From Salvia splendens (taxonomy: Eukaryota; Streptophyta; Magnoliopsida; Lamiales; Lamiaceae): a stretch of DNA of 64,000 nt. Location of the stretch: NCBI RefSeq assembly GCF_004379255.2, contig NC_056040.1, positions 4,816,257-4,880,256 on the forward strand, given 5' to 3'. Below the pieces are notes generated by a model. It worked only from the letters and a program-made list of their open reading frames with translations, made no database searches and was not told the origin of the DNA. The position numbers were made by a program, and so were the translations under genes. Positions 33,460 through 46,002 of this stretch are shown piece by piece (position 1 is the stretch's first letter; every line of letters begins with the position of its first letter).

Positions 33460-36368
33460 TTATTTTTTCTTTGCACTTGATTTGGCAAAAAATTTCCCCA
33501 GAAATCTTGATGCTTTTGGAGGGTTTGTATCATTCCTTTGTGGGGTAGAGTCTATACTAGCAGCATCTGCTCCAGAGTTTTCTTCGGCGGTATCCTCTTT
33601 CAGAATCCGCAGCATTTCAGAGGCCATCGCAGCTGCTCTTCTGTTTCCGTTAACAGAGATGCAGACAAGGCCAGGGATAACACCCTCCTTCATGGCCAAC
33701 TGACAGAATTCGACACGCTGAGAGCACAGCTTAAGGAGTACTGAAACTGCATACTCTTGATCCTCCCGATTGTCACTCTCAAGTACTTTGGCCATTGCAG
33801 CAATACAACCATCTGTGTAAGCAACAGCAACTCTAGCCTCTTCATTGTCACTCATGTTCCTCAAAATGACTATGCAGTGACTCACTAGGCTATCATCTTC
33901 GAAAAGTGGGACTAGTTTGGGCATCAGTTCTGAAGGGGTGATGAAAGAACCAACATCACCATTTGAAGACAGATTTCTCAATATCTTTAACGCTGGTTCC
34001 AGCAGTTCCTGAATCTGGCTGTCGAGTATGTTAAAGATGCCAACGAGAGCACCTGAAGCAGCAATTTTCTGACCACATTGTTGGCTGTTAGACAGTTCCT
34101 CCAATATGAAGAGAGCTTGCTTTGAGACCTCTGTATCAAGAAGCAATGCTAACTGACCATACTCGTCTTCCTTCAAATACGATACACTGTTACTGTAATG
34201 CCACAGAAGCAAAAGTAGATTAGAATCTGCAACTATCTCAAATAATTAGTACTTACTTCAAGAAAATATAGTAGAGATATATAATTACCTGTGCTTCTGC
34301 ACCACCTCATACAATAGCTGACATCCTGTCATCTGTGCTTCCATGTCATGACGGTCGTAGGCGTCCTTTAAAAATCCATGGATTAGTCGGACAAACTTTC
34401 TTAACGGGATACCCACCAAATATTGTTCATTGTGTATCAGTTTCTTCAGGATATCATCAACTGCATTGCACTGAGAATCCCAGGGAAGTGTAGTGAATTT
34501 GGATAGAAATTCCCAATCAATTTCATGTGTTGATCTCACTTCGTTACTGATCATGGTGTTCGAGCAATCTGAACCGAGACTAGATCCCATTGACACATTG
34601 CTGTAATCCAGTGGAAGATTTAAACCAACCATAGAATTGGTCAGACTAGCAACGGAATTGATGGAATCCCAAGACCTAAGAAGTCCCTCATGCATCTTTG
34701 TCGGGTCGGGAACAGACACATTATGCATGGTAGACCACTTGATGATCAGATCCTTCATAGTGGTATTTGATGTGAGAGACAAATTAGATAGCTCCACATG
34801 AGTCTTGGGGCAAGTACAGTGACCTTCATCGAACCACTTTTGGATCCACATCCTTTCAAAAGTTTGCCCCGATGCAATGACGACAGGATCATACATTAAC
34901 CTCGATGATAAAGGGCATAGGAATTCTTCTGGTGGCACAGGCCTGCTTAAGGTGTTGATATGGGATTCATTAGACCTATAATCTGCACGGAGCTCCACAT
35001 CCTCTGTTAAAAGATGCCGGTTTGGAATCGGGAAACGGTTACCATGCTCTGATGCAACATTGTCAGTTTGTGTTTCTGCTATAACCTTTCCATATTTTTT
35101 CAGTAGATTCAGGAAGAATATTAAGATCTTCCTCTTACTTGAATCCTTTTCACCAAATTTGTCAAGCAACTTTCGAATAGATCTTTTCTCGGTCAGTAGA
35201 GCCTTTTGTGATGAAATACGAAGACGGGAGGATACAGTACGAAGAGCAGCAAGTGCAGCTTCCTCTGTATAATCAACTGCTAAGCTGTGAATCAATTCCC
35301 GCAGAACCCTTCCAGCCTCCTCTTCGGATGGATCCAAAAAGAACGCAGCACTCCTGAGATCGGCTATCATTCCAGAAATCTGATTGAAAATAACAGAGAC
35401 AAGACTTCATCAGCATTACTATGAAAATTTGCAATAAGAAAATTGTATTTTGTGTCCTATCATTATTTAGTGATGATTCCTCACCTTTGCAGCCAGCAAA
35501 ACTGGGACCATAGATTGAAGTTGGCAGAGACTTCGCTCCAATAAATTTCTTGATTTTTTGCATCTGGACAATATTACATCTCCAGTAAGTGCCTGTAAGA
35601 TTTTAGTAAATATTGAACATTAGAACATTGAGAAAAAGACAAGAATTTCATATCAACAGGACGGAAGAGACACATACCAGATAAAGTACACTTGACTCAC
35701 TGCAGTACTGCATGAGAGACTTAGCTCTAACAATACCATCGGTTAACAAGCAAAGAGCCTCTATTCCTGAAGAGCATCGAGGGCGGGCTGCTTCTATTTC
35801 GGGAAAGTTCTTTGAAACTCGGACGACCACCTTAAATAATTCTGAATAGATTTGAGCATGCACCTGCAATCATATTTATATCCCAAGTCTTTAAGACACA
35901 GAATTTGGTGAACTACCTCATATTTGATTGTAGAAAATATGGTTTTTATGTAGAAACAGTTGGTGTATGAACTATTTGAAATTTGATTGAAGCATATAAA
36001 ACTCGAGGCTTTTCTAAGATCAATATAGTGACAAAGACTCTGAATGCAACACTTTATCGGATAAGGGAAGAGCATGTTGAAACAGCAATCTCGGCAAAAA
36101 TGGGGTATACTTTCCCTATTCTTGTTGCAAAATCAAAGTCTCCTTTCAAGATCAAAAGAAAGAAAGAAACCGTAGAATACAAATTATAATTCGAAAAACT
36201 CCAAGATGTTCCATGGTGTGAGTAGCCTCTTAAAGGATTTTTAGTTAAACATAGTATCTAGAAAATTAAAAAATGACTCGAGAGTAGTAGTCGTACCTTG
36301 ATGGTCTGAGTTTGCATGAGTTCTTGAACACTTTCGGCATGATTTCTCATTGAGGAAACAACTTTCAT
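33460..36368 (-). CDS. PUB5: U-box/ARM-repeat E3 ubiquitin ligase, PUB5-like
   Basis: Single-subunit E3 ubiquitin ligase. Coding exons: 36297-36368, 35678-35863, 35485-35592, 34289-35379, 33460-34192; 729 residues. N-terminal plant-PUB domain includes FPEIEAARPRCSSGIEALCL and SLMQYCSESSVLYL|ALTGDVIL. The U-box is about residues 271-343 (PPEEFLCPLSSRLMYDPVV...FERMWIQKWF...CPKTH), the E2-docking domain. ARM repeats fill about 480-690 (ALKILRNLSSNGDVGSF, HCIVILRNMSDNEEARV, YAVSVLLKLCSQRVEFC). The tail ends FFAKSSAKKK. Domain order, the LPWDAQ-type spacer (here LPWDSQ) and the basic C-terminus fit Arabidopsis PUB5 best; orthology needs a tree. The start is the first ATG in the frame (MKVVSSMRNHAESVQEL). 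A 5' UTR intron upstream is possible. Confidence 0.93.
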
Positions 36369-37500
36369 GAAAAATTAAAAACCTTCCAGCTGCCAAAGGA
36401 CATAATTATACTATTAGTTTGCTGATCCAAGTTATGTCTACCAATCAATTAACCTCTCAACATATAGTACTGTTATGATTACACAGACATTCAAGTCATA
36501 ACAACTGTCTTAGAGTAACTAGAACGTTGAAATTTTAGCTTCCATCACCTGAATCAATGAGCCAAGTCTAAATTTTCATATTTAGCAAGGTATGAATCAC
36601 TAGCATGTCAAATAATGCATTTTTTATGCTACATCACTTGTAAATCTTCAAACTTTTTCATATTTGAGCTAGCCTAAGCCTAACAACTAAGAAATGCAGT
36701 CTGTATCTCAAGAATCTATATATTGTACTCAAACTACAGCATCTGAAAAATTCTGATTTTGATCTTATAAAACCACAAGATTTCCATCAAGGTGCAATAT
36801 CCTATTACAATAAAACATTACATATTTTAAATAAATAAAATGACACTGAAGCCGGGGCAAATCTATGTTATTAAAGAGGGGCAATTGCCCCACCTCATGT
36901 TTTTCATCCCATGTATTTATATACTCATTTTAAATTAATTTCTTTTAATCTTTTACTAATTGCCCCTCCTCAAAATTTTAAAATTCCACTTCATATGTAA
37001 ATTTCCCCCCTTTCCTACAAATTCCTAGCTCCACCCCTGCACTGAAGCCGTCATCGACATACTAACAGCAAACGGAAAACAGAGCAACCAAATCCAAAAT
37101 CCCTTACCCCCTATGACGTTCATGCCACACACAAAAAAGAATCGTTTTTCACCACAATTTTGCTACAAGCAGCAGCAGAATCTCAAAATATCTCAGATGA
37201 TCAAAACCCCATGAACTTAATCTCTATCCGGAATCGGCCCAGAAGACTGAAAACAGTAGAAAATGAAATTACAATACGTTTGTTATTCCGAAATGGAAAA
37301 AAAATGCAAACTTTATGTGAAGAGTACAATGATAAGGTCGTGGATGTGTACATCAAACTATAAAGGCAGATGCACAATGGTTGAGGTGCTTGGACCACAA
37401 CAATTAAAGCACCCACCAAGAAATTCTCATGGCAACCCAGTTTGACCCTACAGAATACAACCCAATCCAAAGGCAAGCACTGAACATGATGATATGTAGA
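36369..37500. other. PUB5-like upstream region
   Basis: Probable 5' UTR and promoter, with a hAT MITE inserted at 36852-37039. The ORFs at 37160-37512 overlap on both strands and show no domain. Confidence 0.5.
36852..37039. mobile_element. hAT-type MITE, 188 bp
   Basis: Perfect 8-bp target-site duplication CACTGAAG at 36844-36851 and 37040-37047. Short inverted ends CCGGGG and CAGGGGTGGAGC. The right end, 'cctagctccacccctg', is the widespread plant hAT-MITE terminus. Lies upstream of the PUB5-like gene. Confidence 0.8.
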
Positions 37501-38178
37501 TAGGGATGTCAATTGGGCCGGCCCGTCAGATTTCGGGCCAACCCTTCGGGTTAAGGATCAATCGGATGCGGGCTAATCGGGTTGTAATTTCTTTCGGGTT
37601 ATAAAAGCTCAGCCCTAACCCTAAAAGCTCGGGTTTCGGGCTAGTTCAGCGGGTTAATCGGGTTGCTACCGATAATATTAACATGCGATCAATCTAATAA
37701 ATAATGATTAAAATTACTAATATTTATACTATGTAAAACATTTAATTATGATATATTTGAAATATATGCTTAAACTCAATCATAAACATGATCAAATACT
37801 AATATTTGAGATATTTGTAGAATTTTAATGTATGTTTTAGAAATTTAAATATATTTTTTTAATTTGAAGTTTTTAATTTATTTATCAATTATTATATTAA
37901 TAAAAATTTAATATATAATTTGTATATTTAATATAAAATTGAAAGTTATTTTTTTTAGTTAAAATTAATTAATGAAATGTCGAATTAGGAGTAAAAAAAT
38001 AGAATAATAGAAATTTTATATCGGGTTTTCGGGTCTGGCCCTAATGGGTTCCAGGTTAATCGGGTGCGGGCTAATCGAGTTTTGATTTTATCGGGCTAGA
38101 AATTTCCAACCCTAACCCTATAAATTTGACGGGCTATTCGGGCCAGCTCACGGGTTACGGGATACATTCACATCCATA
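37501..38178. mobile_element. hAT-like non-autonomous element (GGGCC-rich ends)
   Basis: Ends TAGGGATGTCAATTGGGCC and (right, reverse complement) TATGGATGTGAATGTATCCC. Subterminal regions are packed with 'cgggtt'/'gggcta' motifs around an AT-rich core. The 8-bp flanks TATGTAGA and TAAGTAGG match at 6 of 8 positions, a worn target duplication. No ORF. Confidence 0.7.
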
Positions 38179-38467
38179 TAAGTAGGTCACTTTGTGTTTC
38201 TTTCAAAAATGAATGCAGAGAGAGAGAGGGGGGGCTTTTGGAATTAAAGCAGAGTTAATTAATTAAGGTCAAAACTGAAAAGCAGAAATCAAGAAGAAAG
38301 ATATAGTAGTACTACTCCAAAGTAGGAGCATTAATATGGTGAATTATGGTTGTGGGAGTATGCTAATAATGGTAAGGTTGAACTTAGCCGAACTTTATTT
38401 TAAAATATGATAAAAGGCAAATGATTAGGAGTGTGTGCAATAAATTAAAAAAATATACTAGTACTAA

Positions 38468-39082
38468 GAGCTTCCACAATATGGGCGGACATTCCGACGG
38501 ACAAGCCCAAGGACATCCCAAAAACACCTCATCCACGTCATAAGGACATCTCACTGCACTGCCACTTCACTAGGACATCCCACTGCACAATAGCAGACAA
38601 ACACTAGGACATCCCGGCGGACAAGCACAATAATAAAAATTCACAAATTCACAAATATGCAATTATAGAATTAAAATTTCAACACGAATAATGACGGAGA
38701 AAGTGCAATAATAATTTTATTAAATAAAAAAAATTTAAATAGTACAATTAAAAAAAACGATTCAAACAGAGTGCATGTTAATATGTCTTGAATCTGTATA
38801 GTTTGCCGCTAGCCGAACGGGCGACGCCCCTTACCTGGGGCCCGGGAAGGCGGAGTGCAACGAGCCGTATATATAGAGTTTTGAAAAAAAATCGAAAATA
38901 GCTAACGTCTGTCGAGTAACCACAATAGCGGACGAGACGGCGGACGACCCGACGGACATCCGCACATGACCGCGGACGACCTCTCGCCCGTTGCGCTCGT
39001 CCGCCCCGATAGTGGACGTCCTGGACGGACGACCCGCTCGCCGGTCGGACGTCCGCCGGGACGACTGCTATAGTAGATGCTC
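38468..39082. mobile_element. PIF/Harbinger MITE, 615 bp
   Basis: Inverted ends GAGCTTCCACAATAT and (right) GAGCATCTACTATAG, flanked on both sides by TAA, the 3-bp target duplication of PIF/Harbinger elements (38465-38467, 39083-39085). Subterminal 'cggacgtcc'/'ggacatcc' repeats are GC-rich. No transposase. Confidence 0.8.
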
Positions 39083-41270
39083 TAAAATTTGCGGATTCAA
39101 GACATATAAACAGATTGTAATAGCTCACTGCAAACTGAACTTGATAATGTGGGGGGGGATTTGTTTTTCTATAAAAAAAATGATGTTATGTTATTGTCAC
39201 TGATGATAAAATCATAAAATGATATACTGCACTACTGCTAATTGTGCTCCTAATTAACTAGTCTCTGTCAATATTTCCACAAGCCACAGGCTATATATAA
39301 TTATATATTATTGGTCTATTTGTTAATTTAATGAAAAATGAATTTTGATTGGCCTACCAAAAGACAACTTTTTAATTTGGCCCTATTTTGATGTCGAAAA
39401 GCCCTCTTTCCCGGAACTCTTTTTATTTTATCTTGACCTATTATTCTTCACCTCATATGCGAAGCCAAGAATTCAACAGTGTCAAGCTTTAGTTAATATT
39501 AGTATGACATATTTTTCATTGTAGGTATTGCCGAAAATAGTTGTAACATTGACAATTGGATTTGCACGAGAATGATAAGTAAAACTTAGAGAAAATGAAT
39601 TAGAGAATTGGTGATAAAATAAAAGAGACGTGGTTGTGGAGTGAAGCATCATCAGCATCTAAAGAACCACAATGTCGAGAAACGGAAATGAAAAATAATA
39701 CCACCATCCATGCCATAAAAATAGATATATTTGGGATGACAGAAGTTTTAATATAATTGGTAAAGTAGGAGATAGATAGTAAAAAAAAGTTATTTGAGTA
39801 TGTTAATTAGTAGAGGAATGAGGCTCATCTCATTAAGAAAAAAATAAGTTACCAAAAATAGAAATTGACTATTTTTATGGAATAGACTAAAATGGAAAAA
39901 GCCTATATTTTTATGGGACATACTAAAATGAAAAAAGTGTCTATTTTTATGGAACAGAGGAATTACTATATACTTATATTTAAATTTCGTGGGAGACCAT
40001 GGGCTTCCTATGGCACCACTTAGCTTCACCTCTATCTGCCTTAATTTATCGATTCTTTGCATATATATTCATAGGGTCCTATTCCCGTAAGAATAATATC
40101 AACTGATATTAATGAATTAACGAATTGATTGGTTCTCAAATTCTCATTTTAATATAGTCCTCAATTGATTACTACAACTTTATATCCATATAAACTACTA
40201 ATACAGTATTTGGGGGAAAAATTCATAATTTCAAATGTAATAGGCATATTGTAGCAGTAATATTTTTATGCAGAATACAGTAAACATAAATGATTTTGGG
40301 AAATCAATTCGTATATTGTGGTAGGGCATCGTTCTACCATAAAAGTCATGCAGCCCAAAATAAAATAGATTTATGGTGCAAACTTTTTCACTTATATCCG
40401 TCAGCGCACATACTCCTACTAAATATATCTACTCAAAGACTAAAAAATAAGACAGTCAACCTACGACAAATTCAAACACGGTTTGATTTGTCGCATATTA
40501 ATTTTAGACATAGTGAATACTATTTGTTCAAATTTGACTCATCGTGTCTTTCATCTAAAAAATATCGAATGCAACTTGCATGATGTAACTTGAGAGCCAC
40601 TTAAATTGTTTTCTTTTAATGAAAATGGTCTATTAATTATTTTTTTTGTTTTTATTATTGCTTTCGACATATTATCAACAAGGAAAACGTCGCAGCCTCA
40701 GACGATGTAGAGGCCTGCAATTACGCACGGAATAAACAATTTGGGTCTGCAATGATTTTTGTGCTGTGGGTATATAATTATTCATTTATTAATTTTATAG
40801 CCACAATATTGATTTAAATTACTACCAAAAAAATTATTGTGACACTATTGGTCTTATATTCCCTACCTTTAAAACCCTAAAACGTGTAAAGCCCACAATA
40901 TATACAGCTCCAGCCTACCAACAAAATACTTGTTCCACCTTCTAATGATTATGGACCAAATTGTCATGAATATATTATGTTGCATTGACATATGGTAGGT
41001 TTTATAAGATTTAAATTCTTAATTTAAAATGATAAAGTTTCAGTTTTTTTTTTCATTTTTGCAATGTTTCATCCACCACCCTTTCGATGAAATTGGTAGT
41101 ACTGTGCGAGCCAAAATTTCCTACATGAACAAAATGTAACAAAATATATTGCAGGAACTTAATCTGTATGTATTAACATATAATGTGGGATGTTATGGAC
41201 CTAGATCTATATTTTGCCCAATTATGATTTATTGGTGTAGGTCCAAATATGTTGTGCGTGGCCCAAATCG
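39083..41270. other. Intergenic, repeat debris
   Basis: No gene supported. At about 39868-39960 there are three near-tandem units around 'ctatttttatggga', as found inside eroded Stowaway elements. The rest is AT-rich and unassigned. Confidence 0.5.
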
Positions 41271-41553
41271 CACTACAAAAAAACTTGTTTTTTAAGGACA
41301 CAAAAATTTAGATGCAATTACTTGTGTTGTAAATTCTTAAAAAAATAACAAAAATTTAAGACGCAAAAGAAAGCGTTTCTAAATTAAGGACAAATTAACT
41401 TACTCTTTTGTTTTTTTATGACGCTTCCATAATTTTAGTTGTGACACCAACACTAATGGATGCTTTTGAAGCATTGGTGGTATATTTAGAATACAAATTA
41501 GTGTCCTTAATTGCATTAAAGAATGTCCTTAACACATTTTTTTTATTGTAGTG
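41271..41553. mobile_element. CACTA-type MITE, 283 bp
   Basis: Starts CACTACAAAAAAAC and ends in the inverted form (right end reverse complement CACTACAATAAAAAAA). The interior has 'aaggacacaaaa' and 'aattagtgtccttaattg' palindromic blocks. The 3-bp flanks TCG and TCT match at 2 of 3. Non-coding. Confidence 0.75.
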
Positions 41554-42501
41554 TCTATGAGGCCAAATCACTTACATGGGGTATGCGACGAGGATCACAA
41601 GCGTGAGTAGTCCGATTGTTTTTATGTTTCGTTGGTGAGATACATTACTCACACTGACACTTGGCTCTCTCAATTCCCTCACTCACTCACTTACTCATTC
41701 TAGACTCTTCTATGCAATTAGGGTTTGTGCTCTGTCTAGAATTTTTCTCTCTTTCGATAACCGTCTCCGATCGTTCCTTCTCTTCTTTGTGAGATCGTTC
41801 CTTCTCTTCTCTTGGGTTGTTTTGCGAAGTCCAACGGTTGGTTGAACTTTTGTGTTCTACCTGCGAAGTCGAAGGAGATATTTTCGGTTCTTCTTGTGAG
41901 ATTCGAGATATTTCTGTGTTCTGCAGCTTTCAGTGTAAGTCCTTGAAAGTGTGGTGTGATCTCGGTCGTGGTGAGCGGTAATTGGTGAAACTATAAGGTT
42001 TCTAGTTCAGGCATTCCTACGGTTCTCACCTTGTGGTTGTCGGTGGTCGAGGAGGTCCTTGGCTAGTGCATCATTTCTTTCACTTTACTGCTTTTGCATA
42101 ACTTCTTGTGTTATAGACTGGTCTATTTAGATTTGTTACTTTCTTGTATTACTAATTCGTCCATCTAGTGTGGAGGTGATATATCAGCTAGCTTGGACTT
42201 GAATCGGTCGAGATTCAATATAACTAGGGTTGTTAATTATATATTGTACTAATAGTGATTTACTCTTGTTCTTGTCTTGTTCTTGGTCTGTTCTTGAGAG
42301 ATTGACCATCTCTCTGTTGCTGACCTAAAGGAGGTCTCTATAATTAATGAGTTCTTGACAGTCTAATCCCTACATATATAAAACTCAATTACTATATATT
42401 ACAAACTCAATTAGCACATAGTAGAAACACGATTAGTATATAAATATAAAAAAGTCAATTAGAATATATTACAAATTCAATCAACATATCGATATAATAT
42501 A
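41554..42501. other. Unassigned region, possible LTR or leader relic
   Basis: A T/C-rich stretch with duplicated 'gatcgttccttctcttct' (about 41770-41810) and 'cttgttcttgtcttgttctt' near 42270 resembles transcribed leader or LTR sequence. No PBS, PPT or partner LTR was found. Confidence 0.3.
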
Positions 42502-42705
42502 CTCCATCCGTCCCAAGGAAGATGACCCCTTCCTTGGGCGGCACGGGATTTTATGCAGTTTTATTTTGTATATTAAGTGGAGAGAGTAAAGTAAGAGAGA
42601 AGGAATAAAGTAGAGATAAAAAGTATTATCATTTCAAGTAATGGGTCATCTTTGTTGGGACAAATCAAAAAGTAAAATGAGTCATTTTCAATAGGACGGA
42701 GGGAG
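42502..42705. mobile_element. Stowaway MITE, 204 bp
   Basis: TIRs CTCCATCCGTCCCAAGGAA and (right) CTCCCTCCGTCCTATTGAA with TA on both sides. The interior has 'gatgacccc' and, inverted, 'gggtcatc'. Confidence 0.9.
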
Positions 42706-45102
42706 TACTAGTATAGCAATTTTCTCTAGTAACATATGCAATTAGAATTTTGTTAGAATCCTTATACAATTATCTTTAATTTAATATATATTCTTTGTGA
42801 ATATTAATTCAAACTAAGAGAGTTATGAGACCGACATGCTCTTATCATATTATTAAAAAAACACGGATGCCACGAGGATGATTATATATATTATATTGAA
42901 TTCCGATTTCGTTAGCAATGTTACAACATTTCAAGTTAATTAAACAAAAAGAAATCTTTGGAATACAAAAGAAAACTTTACCCAAGGAACCCTATTGATT
43001 GTTAAAATCTCCAACTGTTTCAATTATTCATTATCGCATGAATGTCTATTGAATTTACTATATAATATTTCATGCATAGTTTGGAACTCGATCTCCTGTT
43101 TATGTGTTACCGTTTAATCACAAAATTGAAGTTTAAATTTCAAATATATTTTTATATTTATATGTAGATACTTTCTGTGGATGAACCAATAACTACTAAT
43201 GCCCATGCAATTTTATGAGTCCCAATTAAAATCCTCTAATACTAAATTACTAATCAAAGTTAAAGTTAGTATTTTGTACTAGTAACAAAACTTTGAATTG
43301 TTAATATTGGTGAATAAGAAGATGACCATATCTATCAAAGGATGCCGTACCTGATATATATTGGTCATATCTAACTAGGCATGACCTAATTAAGGCAGGC
43401 ATGTTAATTGCAACACTATGACTTCCATGTAACCGTCCATTTCTTTTTCTTCTAGTAAGATTTTTTTTGTTTTATTTTTATTTTTTTATTCTCATCCGAA
43501 TTTCTGAGGCCCCTGAAATTGGAGCAGTAGTAGCGCTGCAATAAATGGTCGCTTTAATCTCTTCCTTTTGACTGCCAAAAAATAAAGCTCACCACAGAAT
43601 GGTTGAGTGCATTCAAGTTGTATGTCAGATTTCATTTATTATTAGTTAAAATCTAGAGGTGAAAATTGCTACGGAATTTATTATTTTTTCATTTAGTAGG
43701 AGTAATACATTTTGGAAAGATATATATAGGCTTGATACATGCAAAATTCAACTTTATTACAGATCACATAATTAAAACACGGAGATTATTTTTATATATA
43801 TCCGCTATTTGAGACGGAAATTGGGTAAATCCCATTTCTGTGCAATGTGATATTTATACTTAATGATTTGTTCTGTTAATTAGTACAAACCTATCCCAGT
43901 TTGAGGAAAGTTGAAAAGTGTATATAATTCATATCCAATCAATCCCAATTAGTTTGACACATTTTGGTAGTGACCCAAAAACAAATCCGTGAAACTTGAC
44001 CCAAAGTGAATATTATCAAACTTCTGTTGCAATTGACAATCCGAACATGTTCAAGGAGTATAATGAAAATCATAATGCTTATATGTGATCCATGGAGGCA
44101 CTAGGTAACCCTAATTTTTACCTTATAGTACCAGCTAAAATTTCACTTATGATCATAATAAGCGTATACTTACTAGTTACTTCAATCAAGACTATCAAAA
44201 AATTAAAATATGCATATAGTATATGATATAAATTCATCATGAAGAGTAATATTCGTGCATATAAAGAAGTCCTATACATCATTTGTTATTTATCAATTTC
44301 AAACACCCATGAGTGTTGAGTCAACCAAGTTAGATAAGTACCAGTATCAACTAAACTATGAAGAACTTGATGTAAACGAATTTCTAGTCTTAATAAATAC
44401 AATCTCCAATGGAATACGTTTAATTTAGAAGTGAAATTTTTTTCCAAATTAATCTCCACATCTTATTTCACAATTTCATGGTAAATTGGCGCCAAATTCC
44501 TCATTTAACTCTTATCACAAATACAAATTATTTTTTCAAATTTTCCATACAATAATAATCAAAAGTATACAAGAAAATTCTGCTGGTCAATTTGCGCATC
44601 ATAATGTTTTGAAGTTTTCATGTAAAGTAAATAAAATTCCTTTAACATGAGCTTTTTTTCTCTAGATCATAGATATATTCTATTTCCCTACATATGTTTC
44701 CTTTCACTAGATTATAGATATATTCCATTTCCTTACATATGATACATGGCGTGTTCATATGCATTACAGAAGTAAAGATAAGTAGGTCAGCTTTTCACAG
44801 CTTACCCTGGCCCAGTTCGTATACAAACAAGCCCTTCAATTAATTTCTTAATTTGCACATAATTGACATGGATTATCTCATGATTCCACAATAACAACAA
44901 CTTGGATAAATCAGTCTGTTTATTATTAAAATGTAGTAACAAAAGAGGTAGCTAGCTATGGCGCCGCAATTAATCCTACTAAATTAGGACATAGCTAGTT
45001 CGAATTCGGAAGAATTAATGAGGTGATTAATTAATTAATTAATTAATCAACTAATGATGATGCTAACTTACCTAAATTAAAAGATCATCATCTTCTTCTT
45101 GA
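42706..45102. other. Intergenic downstream of the ZF-HD gene
   Basis: AT-rich. It contains a weak copy of the dispersed repeat at about 42728-42840. A short (TAAT)n run lies near 45026-45048. No gene seen. Confidence 0.5.
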
Positions 45103-46002
45103 TCAAATTTGCCTCTTCTTCATTGCCTGCTTGTTGTTGTGCATCCACACCTTGAAAACCTCGCGCTTGATGCCGGTTTCTTGGCAGAGCTGCTGCACTA
45201 GCTGCTCGTCTTGTTTCTGAATCCGCCACTCCAGTTTCTCCGCGAGCTCCTGCATCCGATCCTTCTGCTCCTGGCTGAATTTCGTTCGGAACCGCTTCTT
45301 CGACCCCAATTGCAATGCTGCATTTCCGCTGCCTCCGGACTGGAAAATGTTCAGATCCTCGCTCGAGGACTCGTCGCCGCCGAAGCTCATTATCGCCGGG
45401 GCCGCCGCGAACCCGCCCTGGGGCGGGTGGTGCGCCGCGGAGGGGGTTTGGGTGGTGAGCAATGGCGTGCGGAATTGGTATAAATTGGATGGTTGGGCCG
45501 CCTCGCCGTCGACTTCTTTCCGGTGGAAATTGCGGTGGCAATCGCAGGCGGCGCAGCGCAAACCCTCGGCGGTGCCGTCCTCTCCGTTGGGCATGAATTC
45601 TCCGCATCCGTCGACCACGTGGCCGCCCATGCTCGCCGCGTGATTCTTGAGACATTCGCGGTATCTGATTACGCAATTGCTTGGAGCTTCTGGCGGCGGC
45701 GGCGGAGGATGAGGCGGCGGCGATGTCGGAGTCCGTGAATTGGAGGGGCATTCAGCTCTTGGGGTGGATGGATCTGGATCTGGGGAGGGTTCTTTGAGCA
45801 CAAGCGGAGGGTTGAGATTGTGGCTATGGCGGTGGCGGTGATCTAGGGTTTGACTAGGGCTGAAAATGGCGCTGCCGCGGCGGAATGACGCCGCCGCATT
45901 TCCTCTCCTATCAGGCGGAGTGGAAACAATGGGGGCAAGCGGCAGCTTCAATTCCGATTCCGGATTGAAACCTATATCTCTCTCTTCACCTCTGCGTTCC
46001 AT
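45103..46002 (-). CDS. ZF-HD homeobox transcription factor (ZHD family)
   Basis: Plant-specific nuclear transcription factor; the zinc finger mediates dimerisation and the homeodomain binds ATTA-type sites. Single coding exon of 299 residues, as usual for ZHD genes. Residues 110-165 are the ZF-HD dimerisation region (RYRECLKNHAASMGGHVVDG, CGEFMP, RCAACDCHRNFHRKE) with all the family Cys/His residues. A linker carries ESSSEDLNIF. The homeodomain (234-297) runs from SKKRFRTKFSQEQKDRM to VFKVWMHNNKQAMKK. The N-terminal 109 residues are low complexity (Pro/Ser-rich, with HRHRHSH). The start is the only upstream in-frame ATG (MERRGEERDI). The subgroup was not decided. The dense antisense ORFs over it are composition shadows. 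Confidence 0.96.
   Translation of the reverse strand: MERRGEERDIGFNPESELKLPLAPIVSTPPDRRGNAAASFRRGSAIFSPSQTLDHRHRHSHNLNPPLVLKEPSPDPDPSTPRAECPSNSRTPTSPPPHPPPPPPEAPSNCVIRYRECLKNHAASMGGHVVDGCGEFMPNGEDGTAEGLRCAACDCHRNFHRKEVDGEAAQPSNLYQFRTPLLTTQTPSAAHHPPQGGFAAAPAIMSFGGDESSSEDLNIFQSGGSGNAALQLGSKKRFRTKFSQEQKDRMQELAEKLEWRIQKQDEQLVQQLCQETGIKREVFKVWMHNNKQAMKKRQI

Noticed and set aside
37560..38110. AACCCTAACCCT-like strings suggesting interstitial telomere repeats
   Set aside because: Only one or two units, embedded in the 'cgggtt'-rich hAT-like element.
45211..45738. Long antisense and alternative-frame ORFs over the ZF-HD gene
   Set aside because: High GC and codon bias leave all frames open; only the ZF-HD frame shows conserved domains.
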